Shown here: piece by piece, positions 6,607 through 15,084 of the stretch | How positions within the stretch are numbered: position 1 is the stretch's first letter | Layout of the letters: the number at the start of each line of letters is the position of its first letter | Source: Clostridia bacterium | GTDB taxonomy: Bacteria > Bacillota > Clostridia > Oscillospirales > Acutalibacteraceae | NCBI GenBank assembly: GCA_017503785.1 | Contig: JAFVSK010000010.1 | Coordinates: 1-64,000, forward strand | DNA length: 64,000 nucleotides | Reading direction: 5' to 3' | The notes under the pieces: model-generated | Databases searched by the model: none | The model's input: the letters and a program-made list of their open reading frames with translations, nothing else | What the model was told of the DNA's origin: nothing | Program-made: the position numbers and the translations under genes

Positions 6607-7371
6607 TCAATACACGCGATTAAAATGATATATCAAAAAATTCGCAATACCAATCAGTACACCGCAAAGCAAGATTATTCTTGCAATGACAAAAGTATAG
6701 TTCCGTTTTCCAAGGGCACGTTCGTAGGCAGCCTGCTTCACTAACGTTGAGCCGAAAGCGTATAAAGTAATAAAAACCACACTTCCTGTTATCAAGCCCA
6801 ATGGCACACAGAAAATACCAACCGGATAGAAAACATCGAAGAAAATATGCTGAGCACGGAACAACGCTATTCCTAAGCCTACCAAACCACCAAGACCCTC
6901 TTGCCCAAACAACGGTGCTTCTAAAATTGCGTACTCCTGAGGCAAGTATCCGATCATCAAAGAATAGGTGCAGCTGATTGTCGGCCAAATACAAAACACA
7001 CCGTATTTCCATAATTCTCCACGGCAGGTTTCTGCAAGGGTCTCTTTAAAAGTGCGCACAAACCGAAATGATTGTCCTTGCTCTCTATCCGCTCTCGTCT
7101 GCATCAAATACCTGCTTTGAAACTGCTTACCTTTATGTAGCATTAAAAATAGATAAAAGTAAAATGTGACCAGTAAGCAAGCAAGAGTATGGTAGAGTCC
7201 CGAATACGCGTGTTCATACGAGGTAGGATCGGTTAATAAAGCAGGACGAATCCCCATTAATATAGCTTCTGTCAGCATCCATGAAAGTAACGAAAACCCA
7301 AGAAAACGCACTGCTAACACAAGCAGTTCTTTCAAGATAAAAAAGCAACGCTTTAACCACCGACACTTCAT
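6607..7371 (-). CDS. Membrane protein of unknown function, about six segments
   Basis: 254 residues with five to six hydrophobic segments (for example about 12-40, 58-80, 118-140, 185-215, 228-248) and charged loops containing LMQTRADREQGQSF. I do not recognise a family. It is the last gene of the minus-strand run that begins with DUF1836 and follows the DUF975 gene by 57 bases, with ribosome site GAGGAGG nine bases from its ATG. Its codon use is more A+T-rich than that of its neighbours, which may indicate a more recent arrival. A channel or envelope-stress role would be speculation. Confidence 0.6.
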   Translation of the reverse strand: MKCRWLKRCFFILKELLVLAVRFLGFSLLSWMLTEAILMGIRPALLTDPTSYEHAYSGLYHTLACLLVTFYFYLFLMLHKGKQFQSRYLMQTRADREQGQSFRFVRTFKETLAETCRGELWKYGVFCIWPTISCTYSLMIGYLPQEYAILEAPLFGQEGLGGLVGLGIALFRAQHIFFDVFYPVGIFCVPLGLITGSVVFITLYAFGSTLVKQAAYERALGKRNYTFVIARIILLCGVLIGIANFLIYHFNRVY

Positions 7372-7428
7372 CTATCGTTCCCTCCTCGTATCAAGCCTAC
7401 TGCACCAGCTTGGTCAGCCCGGTTTTCT

Positions 7429-8232
7429 TTATTCGGCAATGCTCGGTTGTGAACGCTGTGCCTCTGCGGAGATCTCACGGTAAAACGCCGCATACGCTGC
7501 CTCGCGGTAGGCCAATATAAACCAACTGGCAATCGCTGTTGCAAGGAAGCAAAGCACAACGATCGGCAGTGTTAACCGTGTGTACAGCGCCGTTGCGGTC
7601 ACGAGAGGTAACGCCGCCAGCACGCTCCAGCCAAAGAAGCTGAGATCTAAGCAAAATAGCCGTCCTTTGTTTCCCATCATCAGTTCTTTTGAAGCCGTGA
7701 TGGATTCCGTTGCCGTCATTCGCGGGTTTTCCAGCAGAATATACGGCGCCATTGCGTAGGCATACGCTTTTACAATGCCGGGAATTACGAACAGCAGCGA
7801 CCATAAGGCTATAAAAATGTCGCGCAACAGTGCCATGCAGAACCCAGCCCCAAAGCGATCGAAGCAAGAAAAAACGTCGTTAACGGTTGCTTTCTGCCGA
7901 TCGACAAGCTGCAGATTAAATCGGGCATAGCCCAAGGTTGCTGCACCGCCGAAAATAAATCGCACCAGGCTCATAACCAAGGCAAAAACGATCAACGCAG
8001 CCGCAAAAGGAAGGATGGCACGCAGCATATCATAAGCGCCCTCATACATGCCGCCCACAGCATCCACGGATTCTTGATCTCGTAGCAGGTCAATATTTAC
8101 CCCTGTTGAGCTCGACGATGCCGATAGCGTTGCTCCGAACAGCGAAGCAACAAAACCGGTAACAGCCGCCAAAAGCCAGCGGCCCCTCAACGAATCTCGC
8201 GCAATGCGGCGAAAATCAGCAGCGTATTTCAT
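7429..8232 (-). CDS. DUF975 family multi-pass membrane protein
   Basis: 267 residues starting MKYAADFRRIARDSLRGRW, the typical DUF975 opening (basic amphipathic start before the first segment). About six membrane segments follow, with the family-typical region LLFVIPGIVKAYAYAMAPYILLENPRMTATESITASKELMMGNK in the middle. The ribosome site AAGGAGGGG precedes the ATG. DUF975 proteins are common in Clostridia; function unknown, possibly envelope homeostasis. It lies 31 bases downstream of the flotillin gene, within the same putative operon. Confidence 0.8.
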   Translation of the reverse strand: MKYAADFRRIARDSLRGRWLLAAVTGFVASLFGATLSASSSSTGVNIDLLRDQESVDAVGGMYEGAYDMLRAILPFAAALIVFALVMSLVRFIFGGAATLGYARFNLQLVDRQKATVNDVFSCFDRFGAGFCMALLRDIFIALWSLLFVIPGIVKAYAYAMAPYILLENPRMTATESITASKELMMGNKGRLFCLDLSFFGWSVLAALPLVTATALYTRLTLPIVVLCFLATAIASWFILAYREAAYAAFYREISAEAQRSQPSIAE

Positions 8233-8263
8233 GGGATCCCCTCCTTGTGCTTACAGAATAGGC

Positions 8264-9649
8264 TTATTCCTCGGCAACCGGTTCTGTAACTGCAGGCTCC
8301 TCGATCTTCTTGCCAAGGATCTCGGGCAGTTGCATGCCCGACATAGCAAACACCTCCTGCAGCGGCGGCACTGACTTCATCATACCCGACAGGAAATTCG
8401 CCGTAGCGCTCTTACCGTCGGTACCCTGGCCGTTATCCCACACGGTAACCTTGTCGATCTTGATATTCTTGATGGCATCCACCTGCACACGCATCAGTTC
8501 TTCCAGCTTATCGGCAATAAGCAGCTGCAGGGCCGCTTGAGCATCGCCGCCTGCCGATTTCACGATTTCAGCGAAACCGGCCGCCTGCTTCTTGAGGATC
8601 TCCTCGGCACCGCGCGCCTCGGCTTCCATCTTGGCATAAATAGCATCCGCTTCACCCTTGGCCTTGCGACGGATCTGCTCGGCTTCGGCTTCGGCTTCCA
8701 GCTCCATCTGGCGCTTCTTTGCCTCAGTACGCACGATAACGTCTGCTTCCAACGTTGCCTGTTCCTTGGCACGACGCGCTTCTTCGGCCGCTTTCTCCGC
8801 CGCATACGATTCCTCCAACGCCTTGGCGGCTTGGATCTTTTCAGCGGTAACCGCGATCTTCATAGCCTCGGCTTCGCGCTCTTTCAGCGCCGCCTCGGAC
8901 ATGGCGATCTTCATTTTGGCTTCGTTTTCACCCTGAATGGCCACGGAATCGGCATCGGCAACCTTGATACGCTGATCCATGTGCGCGTTCGCCTCACCGA
9001 TCGAACCGTCGCGCTCTTGCTCAGCAACACTCCTCTTCGCATCGTTAATGGCCTTGGCCGCTGCTTCCTTACCAAGCGCTGCGATATAGCCCGATTCATC
9101 ACTGATATCGGTCACGTTCACGTTGATAAGGCGCAGACCGATCTTTTTCAGTTCGGTTTCCACGTTGGTGCTGACCGCTTCCAAGAATTTATCGCGGTCG
9201 GTATTCAGTTCTTCGATATCCATGGTGGCAATGATCAAACGCATCTGACCGAAGATGATATCTTTAGACAGTTCTTGGATCTCCGACAGCTGCAGCCCCA
9301 GCAAACGTTCGGCGGCGTTTTGCATCACACCGGGCTCGGTGGAAATACCAACCGTAAACCGCGAAGGAACATCAATACGGATGTTCTGCCGCGACAAGGC
9401 GTTTGTCAGGTCGACCTGAATGGAGATCGGCGTTAAATCGAGAAACGCATAGGACTGGAACACCGGCAGCACGAACTCGGCACCGCCGTGGATACATTTC
9501 GCACTGCGATTGGTGCCGTCTTTGTTTTTGCCGATCGAACCGTATACGACCATGATTTTGTCGGACGGACATTTTTTATAGCGCGAGCAGACCCACACTA
9601 AAAACGACACGACCACCAGCACAATGGCGCATATCAACATAACTTCCAT
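8264..9649 (-). CDS. Flotillin / SPFH-domain membrane scaffold protein
   Basis: 461 residues. A single N-terminal membrane segment (VMLICAIVLVVVSFLVWVC) is followed by an SPFH/band-7 domain (about 30-200) and then a long Glu/Ala/Lys coiled coil (about 195-380, with repeated EAEA and EAKKRQMELEAEAEAEQ), the layout of flotillins such as B. subtilis FloT/YuaG. Flotillins organise membrane microdomains and affect fluidity and protease activity. The start at 9649 has GGAGG eight bases upstream; an alternative ATG at 9697 overlaps the stop of the NfeD gene (TAATG) but lacks a ribosome site. Its partner NfeD gene lies directly upstream, the usual pair. Confidence 0.9.
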   Translation of the reverse strand: MEVMLICAIVLVVVSFLVWVCSRYKKCPSDKIMVVYGSIGKNKDGTNRSAKCIHGGAEFVLPVFQSYAFLDLTPISIQVDLTNALSRQNIRIDVPSRFTVGISTEPGVMQNAAERLLGLQLSEIQELSKDIIFGQMRLIIATMDIEELNTDRDKFLEAVSTNVETELKKIGLRLINVNVTDISDESGYIAALGKEAAAKAINDAKRSVAEQERDGSIGEANAHMDQRIKVADADSVAIQGENEAKMKIAMSEAALKEREAEAMKIAVTAEKIQAAKALEESYAAEKAAEEARRAKEQATLEADVIVRTEAKKRQMELEAEAEAEQIRRKAKGEADAIYAKMEAEARGAEEILKKQAAGFAEIVKSAGGDAQAALQLLIADKLEELMRVQVDAIKNIKIDKVTVWDNGQGTDGKSATANFLSGMMKSVPPLQEVFAMSGMQLPEILGKKIEEPAVTEPVAEE

Positions 9650-9696
9650 ACTACATACCTCCGTTAAATTTGTATATTTGAACTTCCTTAGTTCCA

Positions 9697-10341
9697 TTAT
9701 TTACGCTTAACAACCAGCGTCGTTTGGCCGCTGAGGCCTGTTACCACGATCTCGCTACCCGTAGGGATCGGCGTTTCTTCATCGGTAACGGCGCCCCGCT
9801 CCACGTAGCTGCCCTGCAGCAAAATGTTTACCTTACCCTCGCCTGCACGCGCCGCAGGAACGGTGAGGTACACCTTTCCCGCAACGCCCAACGCGTTGTG
9901 GTTATCTAAATTACCATCGCTGCGCAAGCGCATTACCGTTCGCATCAAAAACGCGAGCAGCAGCATCATGGCAAAGCCGCAGATCGCCGCGATCGGCAAC
10001 GACAACCAAAGCGATGAGCCGGCCGAATCCATCATCACGCCAACCCAGCCAAACACCACCAAGAACGCAATGATGCCGCGCACCGTAAACACGCGCAGGC
10101 CATCAAAGCCAAGCGGATCGGGGTCACTTTCAAGCACACCGTCGCCAAACACGCCGTCCGTGCCGTCGAGTTCTACGTCGGTATCCAGTTCCACGTCGGG
10201 TGTGTCAAGCCCATCGGCTGTCTCTGTGCCGATACCGATCAGCATCAGGATGGTTTGAATGAGCAACACCACCGTTGCGGGAATGGCAATGCACGCAAAC
10301 ACGTGCGATACCGCACTTAACGACTCCCACCAAGCAATCAT
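9697..10341 (-). CDS. NfeD-like membrane protein with OB-fold tail
   Basis: 214 residues. One membrane segment near the N-terminus (ACIAIPATVVLLIQTILML), an acidic linker, two further segments (about 85-130), and a C-terminal OB-fold-like domain of about 65 residues (NALGVAGKVYLTVPAARAGEGKV to the end) with the ExxIPxGSEIVVTGL block of NfeD proteins. NfeD (short form, YuaF-like) partners flotillin. The ATG at 10341 is preferred over GTG at 10350 because its spacing from GAGGAG is better. It follows the DUF1836 gene almost directly. Confidence 0.8.
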   Translation of the reverse strand: MIAWWESLSAVSHVFACIAIPATVVLLIQTILMLIGIGTETADGLDTPDVELDTDVELDGTDGVFGDGVLESDPDPLGFDGLRVFTVRGIIAFLVVFGWVGVMMDSAGSSLWLSLPIAAICGFAMMLLLAFLMRTVMRLRSDGNLDNHNALGVAGKVYLTVPAARAGEGKVNILLQGSYVERGAVTDEETPIPTGSEIVVTGLSGQTTLVVKRK

Positions 10342-10358
10342 ACGAAACACCTCTCCTC

Positions 10359-10916
10359 TTAATAATCCAGTTGCGATAACAGTTCCTCGGCCCGTCGGCG
10401 CGAAAGCGATGCGTAATGCGCGTTTGCCATTACCTGAAGAATTTTTACCAAACGCCGTTTAGCGCCGGGAACAGGCTCGGTATACGTTGCTGCCACCGCT
10501 TCTGCCGCATCGCGAACCGATTCGCTGTCCAAGATCATACCGCCGCCCTCGGCGATAAGATCGGTATACATGTGGTAGAGCTCGCTATCGCCTATCACGT
10601 CGTCGCTTTCGTCGTTTAGGCACCCGTTAAGGTAGCCGAGAAGAGTACAAATGCGATCGAGATGCAGCGATTCACGCAGCATGTTTATAATTACTATACG
10701 AGCAAATTGATTTTTTGAGTACATTCGTTTCACCGGCGAAGACACAAATCCGCGCTTTACCCAGTTTTGAACAACGTGCGGCTCCAGCCCCGTCATGACC
10801 GACACCTGCGATAACGTGATGCCGCCGGTAGCAAAAATGCCATCGAACATACGGCGAGACGTTCCCACCTCCACGGTCGACACTTCAATGGTCGTTCCCG
10901 GTAGCGTTGTCACCAT
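10359..10916 (-). CDS. DUF1836 family MerR-like HTH regulator
   Basis: 185 residues. The block GGITLSQVSVMTGLEPHVVQNWVKRGFVSSPVKRMYSKNQFARIVIINMLR (about 31-82) is a MerR-type winged helix-turn-helix as found in DUF1836 proteins. The C-terminal half is helical and ends in a basic region. It lies first in the operon with NfeD, flotillin, DUF975 and a membrane protein, so it may regulate this envelope unit or itself. RBS AGGAGGTGAG, ATG start. Confidence 0.85.
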   Translation of the reverse strand: MVTTLPGTTIEVSTVEVGTSRRMFDGIFATGGITLSQVSVMTGLEPHVVQNWVKRGFVSSPVKRMYSKNQFARIVIINMLRESLHLDRICTLLGYLNGCLNDESDDVIGDSELYHMYTDLIAEGGGMILDSESVRDAAEAVAATYTEPVPGAKRRLVKILQVMANAHYASLSRRRAEELLSQLDY

Positions 10917-10945
10917 CTTCTCACCTCCTACTCAAGTTCAATTTG

Positions 10946-10974
10946 ATTGTATCACACGGTCAAATGATTGTCAA
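10946..10974 (-). promoter_or_regulatory. Promoter of the DUF1836-NfeD-flotillin operon
   Basis: TTGACA (10969-10974), 17 bases, TACAAT (10946-10951) on the minus strand, 30 bases before the DUF1836 start. Confidence 0.85.
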
Positions 10975-11002
10975 TAGTGGTTTTGCGATTTTTTTAAAAA
11001 TT

Positions 11003-11033
11003 CAAGCCCGCAGTCTACAAAACTGCGGGCTTG
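11003..11033 (-). terminator. Terminator of the histidine phosphatase gene
   Basis: CAAGCCCGCAGT / ACTGCGGGCTTG stem followed on the minus strand by AATTTTTAAAAAAAT, directly after the stop codon. Confidence 0.8.
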
Positions 11034-11036
11034 CTG

Positions 11037-11663
11037 TTATGATTCTTTTTGAGGAATGAGCGGAACGTAGTCGATCGCCTCGGCCACGGGTTCGCGCATC
11101 CACAGCGACGGCGTTACGCGTAAGGTAAAGCCGCAGCCGGGCTCTGCTCCCCACGCCGACATATCCGCACGCGGCAAGGCGTAGGCTGCCATGATCAGCA
11201 TGATCACACCACCGTGCGTGCACACCACAACCTCTTCGTCACCGTTTTTCATGGAGTATTCCACCAGCGTTTCAAACGCCGCCATTACACGGGCTTGGAA
11301 CTCCTCGGAGGCTTCACCGCCGGGAATTTCCTGCAGATCACCGGCCAACCAGCGACCAAACTGTTCGTCGCTTTTGAGTTCGTCAACACGGCGGCCGTCC
11401 CACACGCCGAAATCACATTCGGCCAGCCCCTCCATCACCGTGGGTTGACTGCCCGGATACAGCACCTCCAGCGTTTGACGGCAGCGCGACAACGGACTGC
11501 AAAAAAACGCCGTTGCTTTGGGATAGATGGCTTCTTCCTTTTTATCCAGCAGATCGCGCAGGCCGCGAGCCGACAGCGGAAGATCGGTTTTTCCAATGTA
11601 CAAGCCTTGTTCGTTCGCCTCGGTCATGCCGTGACGGATGAGATGGATCTTATAGTTTTTCAC
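11037..11663 (-). CDS. Histidine phosphatase (phosphoglycerate mutase-like) family
   Basis: 208 residues. The N-terminal LIRHGMTEANEQGLYIG contains the RHG motif with the phospho-accepting His (about residue 11); the second conserved His sits in CTHGGVIM (about 149). The branch is that of small-molecule phosphatases rather than glycolytic mutase: sequence features such as LAECDFGVWDG resemble CobC/alpha-ribazole phosphatase and YhfR-like enzymes. Starts at GTG, seven bases after GGAGG. Single gene with its own terminator. Substrate unknown. Confidence 0.85.
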   Translation of the reverse strand: MKNYKIHLIRHGMTEANEQGLYIGKTDLPLSARGLRDLLDKKEEAIYPKATAFFCSPLSRCRQTLEVLYPGSQPTVMEGLAECDFGVWDGRRVDELKSDEQFGRWLAGDLQEIPGGEASEEFQARVMAAFETLVEYSMKNGDEEVVVCTHGGVIMLIMAAYALPRADMSAWGAEPGCGFTLRVTPSLWMREPVAEAIDYVPLIPQKES

Positions 11664-11692
11664 AAAAAATCCTCCAAAAAGAAAAATTATAC

Positions 11693-11721
11693 TTTACAAA
11701 TTGTATCACGCGCGCTATAAT
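11693..11721 (+). promoter_or_regulatory. Promoter of the XRE regulator gene
   Basis: TTTACA (11693-11698), 17 bases, TATAAT (11716-11721). On the opposite strand TATAAT (11686-11691) may serve the divergent phosphatase gene, so the two promoters overlap. Confidence 0.75.
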
Positions 11722-11769
11722 CGAATACGCACCGTATAATTCGGGAGCCTATGTAACAGGAGAAGCCCT

Positions 11770-12441
11770 ATGAACACAACCTTCCCCCGTGTGCTGACTT
11801 TGCTGCGCAAGGAACGCGGATTAAGCCAAAAGCAAGCAGCAGCCGAACTGAAAATATCACAAGCACTGCTGTCGCATTACGAAAAAGGCATTCGCGAATG
11901 CGGGCTGGATTTTGTGGTGCGCGCCGCCGATTTTTACGAGGTATCGTGCGATTATTTGCTGGGGCGCACCGTGGATAAATCAGGCGCCGTTATTTCGGTA
12001 GACGATATCCCCGACGGTGAACCGACCGACGGCGAAGCACATTCCTCCGGCAACGTGGTGCCGGTGCTCAGCCGCAAGCTGGTGCTCAACGCCGTGAACC
12101 TCTTGTTTGGACTGCTGCAACGGTATAACAGCAAGGAACTCACCGTCGAAGTCTCTGCCTACCTAAACACGGCGCTCTACACCATGTTCCGCGCGCTGTA
12201 CGCCGCCGATAAACGCAATTCCGAGGCGCTGTTTTCGGTACCGCACGAGCTGTACCAAGCCGCTGCTGCCGGAACCATGAGCTTGTGCGCTGCCCGTGTG
12301 GCCACCCTGGCACCGCAAGCGCTTCCCAACGAGCAAGTGCCGGTGCTGCTCCCCAACGAGCTCGCCAAGGTGTATCCCTTGTTTGCCACCTCCATGCTCA
12401 ACCTGCTCAAAAACGCCGAACACAAAATCGGAAAAGTATAA
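11770..12441 (+). CDS. XRE-family HTH transcriptional regulator
   Basis: 223 residues. Residues 8-65 form a Cro/CI helix-turn-helix (LLRKERGLSQKQAAAELKISQALLSHYEKG...DYLLGRT). The remaining 150 residues are helical without recognised ligand domain. Divergent from the phosphatase gene and isolated by a terminator. RBS CAGGAGAAG. Such two-part XRE proteins often control stress or sporulation genes, but nothing here names the target. Confidence 0.85.
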   Translation: MNTTFPRVLTLLRKERGLSQKQAAAELKISQALLSHYEKGIRECGLDFVVRAADFYEVSCDYLLGRTVDKSGAVISVDDIPDGEPTDGEAHSSGNVVPVLSRKLVLNAVNLLFGLLQRYNSKELTVEVSAYLNTALYTMFRALYAADKRNSEALFSVPHELYQAAAAGTMSLCAARVATLAPQALPNEQVPVLLPNELAKVYPLFATSMLNLLKNAEHKIGKV

Positions 12442-12443
12442 TA

Positions 12444-12474
12444 GCATCCACCCTATTGGGTGGATGCTTTTTTA
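12444..12474. terminator. Terminator between convergent genes
   Basis: GCATCCACCC TATT GGGTGGATGC followed by TTTTTTATTT on the plus strand; shared with the convergent glycosyltransferase gene whose stop codon lies in the T run. Confidence 0.8.
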
Positions 12475-13545
12475 TTTAAATACCCAACCGCGCTGAATAC
12501 GGAAGCTGATGATGAACAGCACGATATCCACCGCGACCTTGCAGAAGGTTTCCGTAAACTTCGTAACCGCATACAAGCCACTGGTAGCAAATGCCGAAAC
12601 CGTAACCTGTGCGATGCAAAGGAGCGCATATCGCAGCATACTGCGCCCTGTTTTGGCTTTGCTCTTAAACACGCCACGGCGATTCACCGTGAAATTGAAC
12701 AGCGCCGACAGCACGCGTGCAGCAAACACGGCAATCACAATAGCCTGCTCTGTGGAAAGCGCAGGAGCGATCACCTTGGTAATCAGCTGCAAAAACCACG
12801 TATACAGCAGAATATCTACCACAAATGAGGAGAGCGATGCTAAAATAAACTTAGCAAACACCGAATAGATGCGCAGCGAATCCTTGAGCGGGTTAAAATG
12901 CGAGGATTGGTTGTCCTCAATATACACCGTTTCGATCGGTACCTCGCGCAGAGGAATTTCGTGTTCCTTGGCGTCGAGGATCATATTCATCTCAAACTCG
13001 TAGCGTTCACCCTTGGTGGACAAGAACTGCCGCATGGCCTGCGGTGAAAAGCCGCGCAGGCCGGTTTGCGTGTCGGACAGCGTGATGCCGCACAGGATCC
13101 GCAACAAACGGCTGGTAAGCACGTTGCCAAAACGGCTGCGCGCCGGCACGCCGGTGGTTTTCGGCGAAAAATCACGGCAACCGAACACCAGCGACTCGGG
13201 ATGTGCCATGGTTTCTTCAGCCACCGCCCGAATATCCGGCACGCGATGCTGACCGTCGGCATCGACCGTTACCGCAGCAAGAAGTTCCTTTTTCTCCGAA
13301 AGAATGTGATGAAACGCCGTTTTCAGCGCCCTGCCCTTCCCTTGGTTAACCGCGTGCGTCAGCACGGTACAGCCGTACTGTTCACGGGCCGCGCTAAAAT
13401 ACGGATCGTATTTTTCGGCGCTGCCGTCATTAACGACGATAATATGCCGAAATTCCGCTTCTCGCAAATCGGCAAGCAGCGAAAGTAATTTCTCATCGGG
13501 ATTCAGCGACGGAACAATTATCGCCACCTCATGATAGGTTGCCAT
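12472..13545 (-). CDS. GT2 glycosyltransferase fused to a GtrA-like membrane domain
   Basis: 357 residues. The N-terminal 220 residues are a dolichol-phosphate-mannose-synthase-like GT-A domain: VAIIVPSLNPDEKL, the nucleotide-sugar motif DADGQHRVPDI, and DTQTGLRGFSPQAM. The C-terminal 120 residues form four membrane segments of the GtrA/DPMS family. Such fusions transfer a sugar to undecaprenyl phosphate for cell-wall or teichoic-acid decoration. The start at 13545 follows GAGGTGAGG; the longer ORF to 13608 lacks a ribosome site. No partner glycosyltransferases are near. Confidence 0.85.
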   Translation of the reverse strand: MATYHEVAIIVPSLNPDEKLLSLLADLREAEFRHIIVVNDGSAEKYDPYFSAAREQYGCTVLTHAVNQGKGRALKTAFHHILSEKKELLAAVTVDADGQHRVPDIRAVAEETMAHPESLVFGCRDFSPKTTGVPARSRFGNVLTSRLLRILCGITLSDTQTGLRGFSPQAMRQFLSTKGERYEFEMNMILDAKEHEIPLREVPIETVYIEDNQSSHFNPLKDSLRIYSVFAKFILASLSSFVVDILLYTWFLQLITKVIAPALSTEQAIVIAVFAARVLSALFNFTVNRRGVFKSKAKTGRSMLRYALLCIAQVTVSAFATSGLYAVTKFTETFCKVAVDIVLFIISFRIQRGWVFK

Positions 13546-13616
13546 GTACCTCACCTCTTTTCTGTTATTATACAAGACGGTGAGTGATTTTTCAACCGTT
13601 CGCGACAAAATAACAG

Positions 13617-13645
13617 AAAAAAAAGGACGGCCATGCCGTCCTTTT
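13617..13645 (-). terminator. Terminator of the glycogen operon
   Basis: AAAGGACGGC AT GCCGTCCTTT flanked on the minus strand by TTTTTTTTCTG, immediately after the glgA stop. Confidence 0.85.
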
Positions 13646-13647
13646 TC

Positions 13648-15072
13648 TTATTCTGCTTTCAGCAACGCTTTATACAACCGAATATACTCGTTTGCCGAGC
13701 GACCCCAACTGAAATCGCTGCGCATTGCGCGGTCCACAATGAGCGGCCAATCGGCTTTGTTGTGATAGGCTGCCAACGCCCGCTGAATGGCGTGCAGCAT
13801 ATCGTCGGCGTTGTAGGTTTGGAACGTAAAGCCGTTGCCTTCGCCGTCACCGCAATCGTGGATAGAGTCTTTAAGGCCACCGGTTTCGCGTACCACCGGC
13901 ACGGCGCCGTAGCGACAGGCAAGCATTTGCGACAAGCCGCACGGCTCACTCTTGGACGGCATCAAGAAGATATCTGCCGCCGCATAGATCTTCTGCGCCA
14001 GCTCGGGAACAAAGCCCGAACAGAAGCAGAACTTTTCGGGGTACTTGGCATAGATCTCGCGGAAGAAGGTTTCATACACCCATTCGCCCGAGCCCAACAC
14101 CACCATTTGCACATCCTCCTGCAGCAACTGCTCTTGAATGTGCTTCACCAAATCAAAGCCTTTGTGCGAGGCCAATCGGCTAACCATACCGATCAACGGT
14201 ACGTCCGCACGGATCGGCAAACCCAGCCGCTCCTGCAGCGCACGCTTATTCTCCGCCTTACCGCTGCGATCATCGGCCGAATACGGCGCATACAGCGCCG
14301 GATCGACCTGCGGATCGTTTTTCACGGTGTCAATGCCGTTAAGAATACCCGTCAACTTCCATTCGCGCAAGCGCAAAATGGGATCCAATCCATGCGAGAA
14401 CCACGGATCCAAAATCTCCTGCGCATACGTTTTGCTCACGGTGGTCACGCGGTCGGCCGCTTCAATGCCTGCCTTCATCAAGTTGATAGCACCGTCGTGC
14501 TCCACAAAATCTCGTGCACTCTGCGGCAGACCGAACACATCCTCCAAAATTTCCATACCGTACTTGCCCTGGTACTGAATGTTATGAATGGTATACACGG
14601 TACGAATACGGTTATACGGCTCCTCTTTGCCGTAGAACAGCGTTTGATACACCGGGATCAATCCGCATTGCCAATCGTTCGCATGAATGATATCCGGCTT
14701 AAAGTCTACGTATTTCAGCATTTCCAGCACCGCGCGGGAAAAGAAAGCAAATCGTTCGGCATCGTCGTAATGCCCATACAGACCGGCACGTTTGAAATAA
14801 TACTGATTATCCAGCAGGTAATAGATCACGCCGTTGTGCTTTGCCTCAAACACGCCGCAATATTGGCGGCGCCACGCCACCGGCACGGAAAAGCTGGTTA
14901 GAAACGTCATTCCGTCACGCAGCTCCTGCGGGACCGCTTCGTACAGCGGCATTACCACACGGCAACCCACCAAGCGGTTTCGCAGCGCCTTCGGCAGCGA
15001 ACCGGCCACGTCGGCCAACCCACCCGAAGCCGCAAACGGACGAGCCTCGCTGGTTGCATATAATACCTTCAT
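13648..15072 (-). CDS. glgA: Glycogen synthase (ADP-glucose type), GT5
   Basis: 474 residues, full length. Begins MKVLYATSEARPFAASGGLADVAGSLPKAL, the GT5 N-terminus. The usual KTGGL element reads ASGGL here, so the Lys that contacts ADP-glucose in the E. coli enzyme is replaced by Ala. The C-terminal half has the GT-B donor region GMVSRLASHKGFDL and the E-x7-E-like block MPSKSEPCGLSQMLACRYGAVPVVRETGGL. It elongates alpha-1,4-glucan in the cytosol. Last gene of glgB-C-D-A, 12 bases after glgD, with RBS AAGGAGG. Confidence 0.93.
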   Translation of the reverse strand: MKVLYATSEARPFAASGGLADVAGSLPKALRNRLVGCRVVMPLYEAVPQELRDGMTFLTSFSVPVAWRRQYCGVFEAKHNGVIYYLLDNQYYFKRAGLYGHYDDAERFAFFSRAVLEMLKYVDFKPDIIHANDWQCGLIPVYQTLFYGKEEPYNRIRTVYTIHNIQYQGKYGMEILEDVFGLPQSARDFVEHDGAINLMKAGIEAADRVTTVSKTYAQEILDPWFSHGLDPILRLREWKLTGILNGIDTVKNDPQVDPALYAPYSADDRSGKAENKRALQERLGLPIRADVPLIGMVSRLASHKGFDLVKHIQEQLLQEDVQMVVLGSGEWVYETFFREIYAKYPEKFCFCSGFVPELAQKIYAAADIFLMPSKSEPCGLSQMLACRYGAVPVVRETGGLKDSIHDCGDGEGNGFTFQTYNADDMLHAIQRALAAYHNKADWPLIVDRAMRSDFSWGRSANEYIRLYKALLKAE

Positions 15073-15084
15073 GATAACGCCTCC

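Noticed and set aside
8537-9436. 300-codon plus-strand ORF opposite the flotillin gene
   Set aside because: Antisense shadow of a strongly biased coding region; the flotillin frame has clear domains and a ribosome site.
13633-14901. 422-codon plus-strand ORF opposite glgA
   Set aside because: Composition typical of antisense shadows (many His, Arg, Gln), no family features, and glgA is certain.
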